Shown one piece after another: positions 57,153-64,000 of a stretch of DNA of 64,000 bases. The notes under the pieces were generated by a model. The model worked only from the letters and a program-made list of their open reading frames with translations, made no database searches and was not told where the DNA came from. The first letter of the stretch is position 1; each line of letters starts with the position of its first letter. Position numbers and translations under genes: made by a program. Origin of the DNA: Diaphorobacter sp. HDW4A (GTDB lineage Bacteria > Pseudomonadota > Gammaproteobacteria > Burkholderiales > Burkholderiaceae_C); contig NZ_CP049910.1 in NCBI RefSeq assembly GCF_011305995.1, positions 5,594,501 to 5,658,500 of the forward strand, in the 5' to 3' direction.

Positions 57153-58676
57153 ATGACGGTTTACGCAGCACCCGGCGCGGCTGGCGCCAAGATCGCCTAC
57201 AAGGCACGCTACGACAACTTCATCGGCGGCAAGTTCGTTGCGCCTGTGAAGGGCCAGTATTTCGACGTGATCACGCCGGTGACCGGCAAGGTCTACACGC
57301 AGGCGGCGCGCTCCACGGCAGAGGACATCGAACTGGCATTGGACGCGGCACATGCGGCGGCAGACGCCTGGGGCAAGACCGATGTGGCCACGCGCTCCAA
57401 CATTCTCCTGAAGATCGCCGATCGTATCGAAGCCAATCTGGAACTGCTGGCCTATGCAGAAACCGTGGACAACGGCAAGGCGATCCGCGAAACGCTGAAT
57501 GCCGACATTCCGTTGGCGGCCGACCATTTCCGCTACTTTGCCGGTGCACTGCGCGCGCAGGAGGGCGGCATCAGCCAGATCGACGACAACACGGTCGCGT
57601 ATCACTTCCATGAGCCGCTGGGCGTCGTGGGCCAGATCATTCCGTGGAACTTCCCTATCCTGATGGCTGCGTGGAAGATTCCACCTGCACTGGCTGCGGG
57701 CAATGCCATCGTGCTCAAGCCCGCCGAAAGCACGCCCATCAGCCTGCTGATTCTGATCGAGCTGATCGCCGATCTGCTGCCTCCGGGCGTGCTCAACGTG
57801 GTCAACGGCTTTGGCCGCGAAGCCGGCATGCCGCTGGCCACCAGCAAGCGCATCGCCAAGATCGCCTTCACGGGCTCGACCAGCACCGGCCGCGTGATCG
57901 CTCAGGCCGCCGCCAACAACCTGATCCCCGCCACGCTGGAACTCGGCGGCAAGTCGCCCAACATCTTCTTTGCCGACATCATGGACAAGGACGATGCCTT
58001 CCTCGACAAGGCCATCGAAGGCATGGTGCTGTTCGCGTTCAATCAGGGCGAGGTCTGCACCTGCCCGAGCCGCGCGCTGATCCAGGAAAGCATTTACGAC
58101 AAGTTCATGGAACGCGTGCTCAAGCGCGTGGCCGCCATCAAGCACACCAATCCTCTGGACACCGATTCCATGATGGGTGCGCAAGCGAGCAAGGAGCAGC
58201 TCACCAAGATCCTGTCGTACCTCGATCTCGGAAAGCAAGAGGGCGCGGAGGTGCTCATCGGTGGTGAACAGGCCAGGCTGGGCGGTGATCTGGAGGGGGG
58301 CTACTACGTGCAGCCCACTCTGTTCAAGGGTCACAACAAGATGCGCATTTTCCAGGAAGAAATCTTCGGCCCGGTGCTGGCGGTGACCACGTTCAAGGAT
58401 GAGGCCGAGGCGCTGGCGATTGCCAACGATACGCTGTACGGTCTGGGCGCTGGCGTGTGGTCGCGCAACGGCAATGTCGCGTATCGCATGGGGCGTGCGA
58501 TCAAGGCGGGTCGTGTGTGGACGAACTGCTATCACGCTTATCCTGCGCATGCGGCGTTTGGTGGGTACAAGGAGTCGGGCATCGGGCGTGAGAATCACGG
58601 GATGATGTTGAACCATTACCAACAGACCAAGAATCTGTTGGTGAGCTATAGCGAGAGCAAGCTCGGGTTCTTCTGA
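57153..58676 (+). CDS. NAD-dependent aldehyde dehydrogenase (AldB/ExaC/AcoD type)
   Basis: This 507-aa protein has the complete aldehyde dehydrogenase fold: [39 protein letters not shown] for cofactor binding, general base Glu in LELGGKSP (E263) and nucleophile Cys in [13 protein letters not shown] (C302). EVCTCPSR and the C-terminal KLGFF identify the AldB/ExaC acetaldehyde dehydrogenase subgroup used in ethanol or acetoin oxidation. A DUF779 gene follows after a repeat, a known partner in this subgroup. A GGAGA ribosome site precedes the ATG. Confidence 0.92.
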   Translation: MTVYAAPGAAGAKIAYKARYDNFIGGKFVAPVKGQYFDVITPVTGKVYTQAARSTAEDIELALDAAHAAADAWGKTDVATRSNILLKIADRIEANLELLAYAETVDNGKAIRETLNADIPLAADHFRYFAGALRAQEGGISQIDDNTVAYHFHEPLGVVGQIIPWNFPILMAAWKIPPALAAGNAIVLKPAESTPISLLILIELIADLLPPGVLNVVNGFGREAGMPLATSKRIAKIAFTGSTSTGRVIAQAAANNLIPATLELGGKSPNIFFADIMDKDDAFLDKAIEGMVLFAFNQGEVCTCPSRALIQESIYDKFMERVLKRVAAIKHTNPLDTDSMMGAQASKEQLTKILSYLDLGKQEGAEVLIGGEQARLGGDLEGGYYVQPTLFKGHNKMRIFQEEIFGPVLAVTTFKDEAEALAIANDTLYGLGAGVWSRNGNVAYRMGRAIKAGRVWTNCYHAYPAHAAFGGYKESGIGRENHGMMLNHYQQTKNLLVSYSESKLGFF

Positions 58677-58793
58677 GGCTGAGCGCTCGACTGCTTCTGC
58701 TGGAAGTTGCGCCCTCTCTCGGTTGCTTGCGGGGGAGGGTGGGGCGAGGGGTTTTGTTTGCGATTTTCAGCGGTTGCTGTGGTGGTGAGGGCG

Positions 58794-58980
58794 GAGGCCG
58801 GGACTGCCCCCGGCGGGGCAGTAACTTTTTGGTCTTGCCCAAAAAGTCACCAAAAATGCGCTTTTGAATACGGGGTCACGCGGCAGAACTCACTGCGCGA
58901 CTGCGTCGCTCCGTTCGGACAACCGCCGCGAGTCAGAGGTTTCCTAAGAGGTGCGTTCGGCACATCGCTTCGCTCGTGCC
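58794..58980 (+). repeat. Dispersed hairpin-rich repeat, copy 1
   Basis: It starts GAGGCCGGGACTGCC and ends near ATCGCTTCGCTCGTGCC. Two adjacent hairpins open it: ACTGCCCC-cggc-GGGGCAGT (58803-58822) and ACTTTTTGG-tcttgc-CCAAAAAGT (58824-58847). The first about 70 bp are identical to copy 2 at 61602; the middle diverges, and a CGGACAACCGCCG block and the end are conserved. It lies between the aldehyde dehydrogenase and DUF779 genes, and the rest of 58677-59047 holds no gene. Confidence 0.88.
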
Positions 58981-59047
58981 TCCCTCTCCCGCTTGCGGGC
59001 GAGGGTGACGGCGGCGTTTGAAATGGCACCATTTTTTGAGGCTCACC

Positions 59048-59425
59048 ATGGTCGACAAAGTCATCGCTACCGATGCGGCGCTTGCGCTGATCGAAGAACT
59101 CAAACTGCAGTATGGGCCTGAGCTGATGTTCCATCAGTCGGGTGGATGCTGCGACAACAGTGCGGCCAATTGCTATCTGCCCGGCGAGATCACGATGGGG
59201 GCGGGGGATGTGTTTCTCGGGGTGATTGGTGGGTGTCGGTTCTACATCGGGATTGCGCAGTACGAGTACTGGAAGCACACGCAGCTGATCATCGATGTGA
59301 TCGAGGGGCATGGCGGCACGCTGTCGCTGGAAGGGCCTACGGGGAAGGCGTTTCATACGCGCTCGCGGGTGTTCAGCGATGAGGAACTGAAAGAGCTGGG
59401 CATCGAGTGCCCAGCGTCTTCCTGA
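59048..59425 (+). CDS. DUF779 domain-containing protein
   Basis: This 125-aa protein starts at ATG 59048 (MVDKVIATDAALALIEELK). The conserved block FHQSGGCCDNSAANCYLPGE has three Cys that probably bind metal. LGVIGGCRFYIG and FHTRSRVFSDEEL complete the family pattern. DUF779 genes sit next to acetaldehyde dehydrogenases in many proteobacteria, and a role in assisting that enzyme or its metal handling is suspected but unproven. The 371-bp gap with a repeat separates it from its partner. Confidence 0.88.
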   Translation: MVDKVIATDAALALIEELKLQYGPELMFHQSGGCCDNSAANCYLPGEITMGAGDVFLGVIGGCRFYIGIAQYEYWKHTQLIIDVIEGHGGTLSLEGPTGKAFHTRSRVFSDEELKELGIECPASS

Positions 59426-59450
59426 CTTTTCTTTTTAGTCGGTCGTTCTA

Positions 59451-60425
59451 TCAACTGACCAGGCGTCTGCGCGCGAAGCGTACTACCGTCACGCCGTTGC
59501 GGGCTTGGCGGGTGGAGGGCATGACGAGGACGCAGTCGTCATAGGGCGTGGTGACGGGTTCGCCGTCGTTGTTGCCGATCACGGTGCCCGCTTTTTCGAT
59601 GACCTCAAGACCTGTGAAGGGCTCGGTGAAGGTGAAGTGCTCGCTCTTGGCCACTACCGGGCCGGTCACTTCCAGTGCCCATTGGCGGGGGGCGTCGGGC
59701 TGTTTCCAGTTAGGGAGTCGGGCTGCGAGCGTGTTGCTGGAGACGATCTGTGAGGCTTCCAGAAAGCGTGCGCACATGTCTTGCGCGACCACGCGGCTTT
59801 GGGGGTCGCCATGGAAGCCGCATTCGATGAGCAGCGTGCGCGAGTCGCCTGCCTCTGCGTCGGGCAAATTGAAACGGCCGTAGTCGCGCATGCGGGTGCC
59901 GTCCTTGTGGCCTGCGTCGATGACGATGTGCTCGGGCGAGCGCATCTGTATGGCGAGTTCCAGATTGCGTGGCTGCACGCCGGTGAGCGAGAGCGGGGCG
60001 CTGGGCTCGTGCATGGAGTGCAGGTCGAGTACCCAATCCGCTTGTTGAATGAACGGGCGCAGCGCAGCGGCGCGGCGGCGTTCTGCGGTGTCGGCGGCGT
60101 CGATGCGCTCGTCGCTCCACTGGCGGTTCATGTCCTGCTCGACGAAGCGCGAGGCATCGTGGTTCAGCGGATCAAATTGGTCGAACGCGTCGATGTTGCA
60201 GAACGCGAGCGTGAGCTTGCCCTGTTCGGGCTTTACGTCCGCTTCGAGCAGGCCCTTGAGTGCCCATGCGCCGCAAAGTTCGTTGCCGTGGATGAGGGCG
60301 CTGATCAGCACGTGGCGGCCGGGCTTGCCGGAGTCGAAATGCCACACGCCCTCGGTGCCGGTGTTGCCCGCGCGAATAGCGCTGATGTCGGGCGCGGGCA
60401 GTTCAAACTTCAATGTATCGGTCAT
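59451..60425 (-). CDS. Succinylglutamate desuccinylase/aspartoacylase (M14) family deacylase
   Basis: This 324-aa protein has zinc-binding residues in LIHGNELCGAW (HxxE) and LDLHSMHEP, catalytic-region ECGFHGDP, and a C-terminal beta domain. The fold is the M14 carboxypeptidase-like AstE/Aspa family, which hydrolyses N-acyl amino acids. It lies 15 bp after the Bug receptor gene in the same direction, so both probably form an operon for uptake and deacylation of an acylated carboxylate. The exact substrate cannot be read from sequence. Confidence 0.85.
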   Translation of the reverse strand: MTDTLKFELPAPDISAIRAGNTGTEGVWHFDSGKPGRHVLISALIHGNELCGAWALKGLLEADVKPEQGKLTLAFCNIDAFDQFDPLNHDASRFVEQDMNRQWSDERIDAADTAERRRAAALRPFIQQADWVLDLHSMHEPSAPLSLTGVQPRNLELAIQMRSPEHIVIDAGHKDGTRMRDYGRFNLPDAEAGDSRTLLIECGFHGDPQSRVVAQDMCARFLEASQIVSSNTLAARLPNWKQPDAPRQWALEVTGPVVAKSEHFTFTEPFTGLEVIEKAGTVIGNNDGEPVTTPYDDCVLVMPSTRQARNGVTVVRFARRRLVS

Positions 60426-60440
60426 GCTTATCTGCCTTCC

Positions 60441-61445
60441 TTATTCCTCGATCTTCGCGAATTTCACGATCTTGGTGTACTTCGCGATTTCGGAGTTAAG
60501 GAACTTGCCCATGTCCACATCGGGCGATGCCACGCCGGAACCGGCCGCTTCCATCTTCTTGCGGAAGTCGGGCGACTGCAGGGCTTCGTTGAGCGCTTTC
60601 TTGAGCTTGGCAGCGATGGGCTGGGGCAGGTTGGCCGGCCCCATGAGCGCGAACCATGAGGTGATGTCCACGTTCTTGAACTGCGGGAATTCGGAGAGCG
60701 CTGGAATGTCCGGCGTGGCCTGCGAGCGCTTGGCCTCGGTAGTGCCGAGCGCGATCACCTTACCGGACTTGATGTGCGGGAGGCCGCTGGAGAGCACGAA
60801 CACGCCGAAGTCGATGTTGTTGCCCACCAGATCGTTGGTGAGCGGTGCGACGCCGCGATAGGGAATGTGCGTCATGAACAGCCCGCCCTGTTCCTTGGTC
60901 ATCTCACCGGCCAGATGCAGCGCCGTGCCCACGCCCGAGCTGCCGTAGCTGAACTTGCCCGGGTTCTTCTTCACGAGCTGCGTGAACTCGTTGGCGTTCT
61001 TTACACCGGATTTGGTGGAAGCCACCAGCACCATCGGCTGCGAGCCGATCAAGCCCACAGGCGTGAAGTTGTTGAGGCTGTACTTCACATTCTTGGTCAC
61101 GAGCTTGGCGATCGCCAGTTCGTTGTTCGCACCGACCAACAGCGTGTAGCCATCGGCCGCCGCATTCGCCACCTTCTGCGCGCCGATGGTGCCACCCGCA
61201 CCGCCGACGTTCTCGATCACCACGGGCTGACCGAGGCGGTTGGAGAGCTCGGTGCCGACGAGGCGGCCCATCAGGTCGGTGCTGCCTCCGGGCGGGTAGC
61301 CGACGACGATGGTGATGGGCTTGGTGGGGTAGGCGGCGGGGTCTTCGGCGAGGGCGGGGAAGGCCGTTGTTGCCAGCAACGTGAAGAGGCTGCTGGCCAG
61401 GGTCGTGGCTGCACGGCGGCGGGGCATGGGGTGGGGGCTCGTCAT
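60441..61445 (-). CDS. Bug/TctC tripartite tricarboxylate transporter substrate-binding protein
   Basis: This 334-aa protein has a signal peptide RRRAATTLASSLFTLLATTAFPALA cleaved before EDPAA, then the Bug hallmarks YPTKPITIVVGYPPGGSTDLMGRL and VIENVGGAGGTIGAQKVANA. Further on, FSYGSSGVGTALHLAGEM and HIPYRGVAPLTNDLVGNNID line the carboxylate pocket. It binds a dicarboxylate-like solute in the periplasm. The TctA/TctB membrane genes are not adjacent, as is common for the many orphan Bug proteins of Burkholderiales. Confidence 0.93.
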   Translation of the reverse strand: MTSPHPMPRRRAATTLASSLFTLLATTAFPALAEDPAAYPTKPITIVVGYPPGGSTDLMGRLVGTELSNRLGQPVVIENVGGAGGTIGAQKVANAAADGYTLLVGANNELAIAKLVTKNVKYSLNNFTPVGLIGSQPMVLVASTKSGVKNANEFTQLVKKNPGKFSYGSSGVGTALHLAGEMTKEQGGLFMTHIPYRGVAPLTNDLVGNNIDFGVFVLSSGLPHIKSGKVIALGTTEAKRSQATPDIPALSEFPQFKNVDITSWFALMGPANLPQPIAAKLKKALNEALQSPDFRKKMEAAGSGVASPDVDMGKFLNSEIAKYTKIVKFAKIEE

Positions 61446-61601
61446 GGAGTGTGGTCCGTTTCGTTCTTTTTGGTTGATGAAGCGGATTTTGCGGATGTGT
61501 TGTTTGTGTTGTGGTGCTTAAATGGCACGGAGCGGTGCTTCTTTTGTTTGAATGTCGTTGGAGGGGGTGCTTGGCGAACAGAGGTGGGGGATTTGAGGGC
61601 A

Positions 61602-61777
61602 GAGGCCGGGACTGCCCCCGGCGGGGCAGTAACTTTTTGGTCTTGCCCAAAAAGTCACCAAAAATGCGCTTTGAAGTCATCCGGCGGAACTCGCGGCGTT
61701 CCTTCGTCACTCTGCTCGGACAACCGCCGGAAATCAGATTGGAAGAGGTGTGCTCGGCACATCGCTGCGCTCGTGCC
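61602..61777 (+). repeat. Dispersed hairpin-rich repeat, copy 2
   Basis: The first about 70 bp are identical to copy 1, including both hairpins. The middle has its own sequence, then CGGACAACCGCCG and CGGCACATCGCTGCGCTCG are again shared. Confidence 0.88.
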
Positions 61778-61903
61778 GGGGCGTTTGCAGAGTTGGGTTG
61801 GGTGCATATGCCCGCTGCTCTTTTGCGCAAGGATGATCTCGCGGCAGCCAGCAAATCACAGGGCTCTTACACTCCAGCATCTCGCGAAGTCGCGAGATGC
61901 ACA

Positions 61904-62082
61904 GCACGAGCGCAGCGATGTGCCGAAAGCACCTCTTATGAAAATTCTGACTCGCGGCGGTTGCCCGAACGGAGCGACGCAGTCGCAAAGTGAGTTCTGC
62001 CGCGGGTATTGAAAACGCATTTTTGGTGACTTTTTGGGCGTGACCAAAAAGTTACTCCGCCGCCGTGCGGAACTCCCGGCCC
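61904..62082 (-). repeat. Dispersed hairpin-rich repeat, copy 3 (inverted, decayed)
   Basis: On the minus strand it shows the same order: a degenerate GCC-rich start, ACTTTTTGG with a changed hairpin arm, CACCAAAAATGCG, CGGGCAACCGCCG and ATCGCTGCGCTCGTGC. It faces copy 2, so the two make a large inverted repeat with a 126-bp centre. Confidence 0.82.
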
Positions 62083-62158
62083 CCGTAAGCAACCCCCCAG
62101 CAGAAGCCAGCAAGAAATCAAACACCAACACATTCACCCCACCCCACGGCGAAACCGT

Positions 62159-63052
62159 TCAAGGTTTCGCCAACTCCCCCCACATACTTTCCGCAAGCGC
62201 AGAGAGCTTGCGTTTAGGCCGATACACCCGCACGTCAAAGCGTATGTCCATTCGCTTGTCCCCAGCGCGGGCCAAGCGCCCCGCCTTCACGTCGGCATGC
62301 GCCAGCGACCAGGGCAACCAAGACATGCCCAGCCCCTTGAGCACGTATTCATGGTGCGCATCGGGCGAGTCGCATTCCATCAATCGCTGGAGTTTCGGCG
62401 CGGCGGGGTGGTGGGCGAGGTGGTCTTCGACCAGTCGGCCAAGCGCGAGGCTGCGCGCATAAGCAACGTAGGGCGTAGGCGCGTTGAGATTGAAAGCGTG
62501 GCGTGGCTCGCCGGAGGTCAGGGCCTGGGACAGCGCGACGAGCTTGTCGGATGCGATGGTGGCGTGGGAGTACTGCCTGGCGTCGAGCGGCACGACCAGT
62601 GCGGGATGGTGAAACAGCACGGCGAAGTCGGCATCGCCGTGCTGGAGCGCCTTGACGGTTTCTTCCAGCGAGTCGGTGAGGATGTGCAGCTCGCCGTCGA
62701 GCAGCAGGGTGCGAACGCGCATCAGCCAATCGGCGACGACGGTGCGGGCTAGCGTGCGTCCGGTGGCGAGCGTGACGGATCGCGCATGGCGCCCAGCGAT
62801 GGTCTGCAGCTCGGCGCGGGATTCGGTGAGGTTGCGGGTGAGCTGCTCGGCCGTTTCCAGAAATGCCTCGCCCGCTGGTGTGAGCCGCACGGGCCCGCTG
62901 CCTTGTGCGACGAGCGGTGTTCCGGCCCAGGCCTCAAGCGCGCGGATGCGGCGGCCGAAGGCCGGGTGCGTCACATGCCGCAACTCGGCCGCGCGCGTGA
63001 AGCTGCGCTCTTTGGCGAGCGTGATGAAGTCTTCCAGCCATTTGAGTTGCAT
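62159..63052 (-). CDS. LysR-family transcriptional regulator
   Basis: This 297-aa protein has the N-terminal LysR helix-turn-helix: FITLAKERSFTRAAELRHVTHPAFGRRIRALE. The effector-binding domain spans about 90-290. It binds DNA as a tetramer and usually controls a neighbouring gene; here the divergent-gene arrangement is missing, and the pyrF gene upstream runs in the same direction with a 20-bp gap, so co-transcription with pyrF is possible. Its target is unknown. Confidence 0.9.
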   Translation of the reverse strand: MQLKWLEDFITLAKERSFTRAAELRHVTHPAFGRRIRALEAWAGTPLVAQGSGPVRLTPAGEAFLETAEQLTRNLTESRAELQTIAGRHARSVTLATGRTLARTVVADWLMRVRTLLLDGELHILTDSLEETVKALQHGDADFAVLFHHPALVVPLDARQYSHATIASDKLVALSQALTSGEPRHAFNLNAPTPYVAYARSLALGRLVEDHLAHHPAAPKLQRLMECDSPDAHHEYVLKGLGMSWLPWSLAHADVKAGRLARAGDKRMDIRFDVRVYRPKRKLSALAESMWGELAKP

Positions 63053-63072
63053 GGCCGGGCTCTCTTCGTCTC

Positions 63073-63897
63073 TTACGGACGTGCCGCGTTGAGCGTGTCG
63101 CGCGTGGTCTGGGCGGCCAGGCGCGCGGCGGCGGCAAAGTCGTCGCCGGACGATGCATAGAGAATCGCACGCGAAGAGTTCACGGCGATCATGCCTTCTT
63201 GCGTGAGGCCCGCACGCACGGTGGCGACCGCGTCACCGCCCTGCGCACCGACACCCGGGATCAGCAGCGGCAGCGTGGGAGCCAGGGCGCGCACGCGTTC
63301 GATTTCGGCGGGGTAGGTGGCTCCGACCACGAGGCCGAGCTGGCCGTTCTTGTTCCATGGACCTTGCGCGAGTGCCGCCACATGTTCGTACATCAACGGC
63401 TGGCCTACCACGTCCGCCAGACGCTGAGCCTGCAGATCGTTGCCGCCGGGATTGGAGGTGCGGCACAGCAGGAATGCGCCCTTTCCATGGTATCTCAGGT
63501 AGGGCTCGACCGAGTCGAAGCCCATGAAGGGGGAGAGCGTCACCGCATCGGCACCGTAGCGCTCAAAGGCTTCCTTGGCGTACTGCTCGGCGGTGGAGCC
63601 GATGTCGCCGCGCTTGGCATCCAGAATCACCGGCACGTGCGGAGCGGTGGCGCGCATGTGCTGCATCAGGCGCTCGAGCTGGTCTTCGGCGCGATGGGCT
63701 GCGAAGTAGGCGATCTGCGGCTTGAACGAGTTGGCCAGATCGGCCGTGGCGTCGACGATGGCGGCGCAGAAATCGTAGATCTTGCGCGGGTCGTTGCGCA
63801 TGGCTTGCGGGAAGCGGCTGGGTTCGGGATCCAGGCCCACGCACAGCAGAGATTGGTTTTGCGTCGTGGCGTCGCGCAGCATTTCGGTGAAGGTCAT
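63073..63897 (-). CDS. pyrF: Orotidine-5'-phosphate decarboxylase
   Basis: This 274-aa protein starts at the ATG complementary to 63895-63897 ([29 protein letters not shown]), with the frame upstream non-conserved. The catalytic Lys/Asp motif is [29 protein letters not shown] and [12 protein letters not shown] complete the long (type 2) bacterial PyrF pattern. It makes UMP from OMP, the last step of pyrimidine synthesis. It starts about 57 bp from a divergent gene at the right edge. Confidence 0.95.
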   Translation of the reverse strand: MTFTEMLRDATTQNQSLLCVGLDPEPSRFPQAMRNDPRKIYDFCAAIVDATADLANSFKPQIAYFAAHRAEDQLERLMQHMRATAPHVPVILDAKRGDIGSTAEQYAKEAFERYGADAVTLSPFMGFDSVEPYLRYHGKGAFLLCRTSNPGGNDLQAQRLADVVGQPLMYEHVAALAQGPWNKNGQLGLVVGATYPAEIERVRALAPTLPLLIPGVGAQGGDAVATVRAGLTQEGMIAVNSSRAILYASSGDDFAAAARLAAQTTRDTLNAARP

Positions 63898-63954
63898 GGG
63901 CGCAATTTTAGTGGGACAGGCAATTTCTTCCATGGGCAGGCAGAATCGCCCCCT

Positions 63955-64000
63955 ATGCCAACGCTTACACGACGCCAATTGGTGCTGTTGGTCTTGCTCA
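63955..64000 (+). CDS. Start of a divergent gene, partial
   Basis: ATG 63955 opens [15 protein letters not shown], a basic N-terminus followed by a hydrophobic helix, before the window ends. It would suit a membrane protein such as an EamA-type transporter, but 15 residues are too few to decide. Confidence 0.35.
   Translation, partial: MPTLTRRQLVLLVLL

Larger units (their letters stand above)
61446..62158. other. Gene-free 713-bp region holding two repeat copies
   Basis: Apart from repeat copies 2 and 3, which face each other, no gene is supported. The open frames across it are the repeat's translated shadow. The segment between the copies (61778-61903) has a CTCGCGA-AGT-CGCGAGA palindrome at about 61880-61900. 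Confidence 0.6.

Noticed and set aside
58794..62082. Protein-coding frames across the dispersed repeats
   Set aside because: The same peptide-like strings appear only because the DNA repeats; they lack ribosome sites and shift frame between copies.

Overview
The window looks like a Betaproteobacterial chromosome, most likely Comamonadaceae (Burkholderiales). This is inferred from a DUF4148 protein, a Bug-type tripartite tricarboxylate receptor, the uvrA / MFS / ssb neighbourhood and high-GC codon use. No taxonomic search was possible. The window splits at about 47.6 kb. To the left is a mosaic of mobile elements and defence genes. To the right is ordinary chromosome.

Region 1 (1-3.6 kb): the start of a metal-binding HMA protein with a MerR-type operator, a DUF4148 secreted protein, an intact IS5-family insertion (1099-2267, CTAG target duplication) sitting in a hypothetical gene, and a radC-like JAB gene broken by a one-base frameshift. 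Region 2 (3.95-12.2 kb): a tight seven-gene operon behind a dyad-rich promoter. It encodes AbiEi/AbiEii toxin-antitoxin, two uncharacterised proteins, an SMC/Rad50-like ATPase with a zinc-hook-like insert, a large protein ending in a PD-(D/E)XK nuclease motif, and a TIGR02391 HEPN-like protein. Region 3 (12.3-17.0 kb): a Gabija-like pair (OLD/TOPRIM nuclease plus UvrD-like helicase) with a third HEPN-like gene. Region 4 (17.1-18.5 kb): a P4-type integrase whose outer edge truncates the next gene.

Region 5 (18.5-41.6 kb): a second defence-like operon on the plus strand. It contains an N6-adenine methylase (5'-truncated), a 1627-aa NERD-tandem kinase-UPF1/Dna2-type helicase, a 500-aa winged-helix protein, a 46-aa peptide, a short Ham1/ITPase-like protein, a 2132-aa DEAD/DUF1998 helicase with a C-terminal nuclease-like domain, and a RelE-UvrD fusion. 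The 500-aa gene is split by a 3.8-kb IS66-family transposon (28064-31861) that carries merR, merT, merP and a GDCCVxC protein inside its ends. Its inverted repeats and an exact 8-bp duplication are visible, and removing it restores one open frame.

Region 6 (41.7-47.6 kb): a DUF3024 gene and a four-gene tyrosine recombinase module (418, 475, 666 and 144 aa) resembling Tn554 or strand-biased circularizing integrative elements. It abuts the ssb terminator and so marks one end of the island. Region 7 (47.6-64 kb): core genes ssb, an MFS transporter, a sulfatase-fold membrane transferase, a marR-DHA2 efflux operon, uvrA, an aldehyde dehydrogenase with DUF779, a Bug receptor plus M14 deacylase, a LysR regulator, pyrF, and three copies of a hairpin-rich dispersed repeat.
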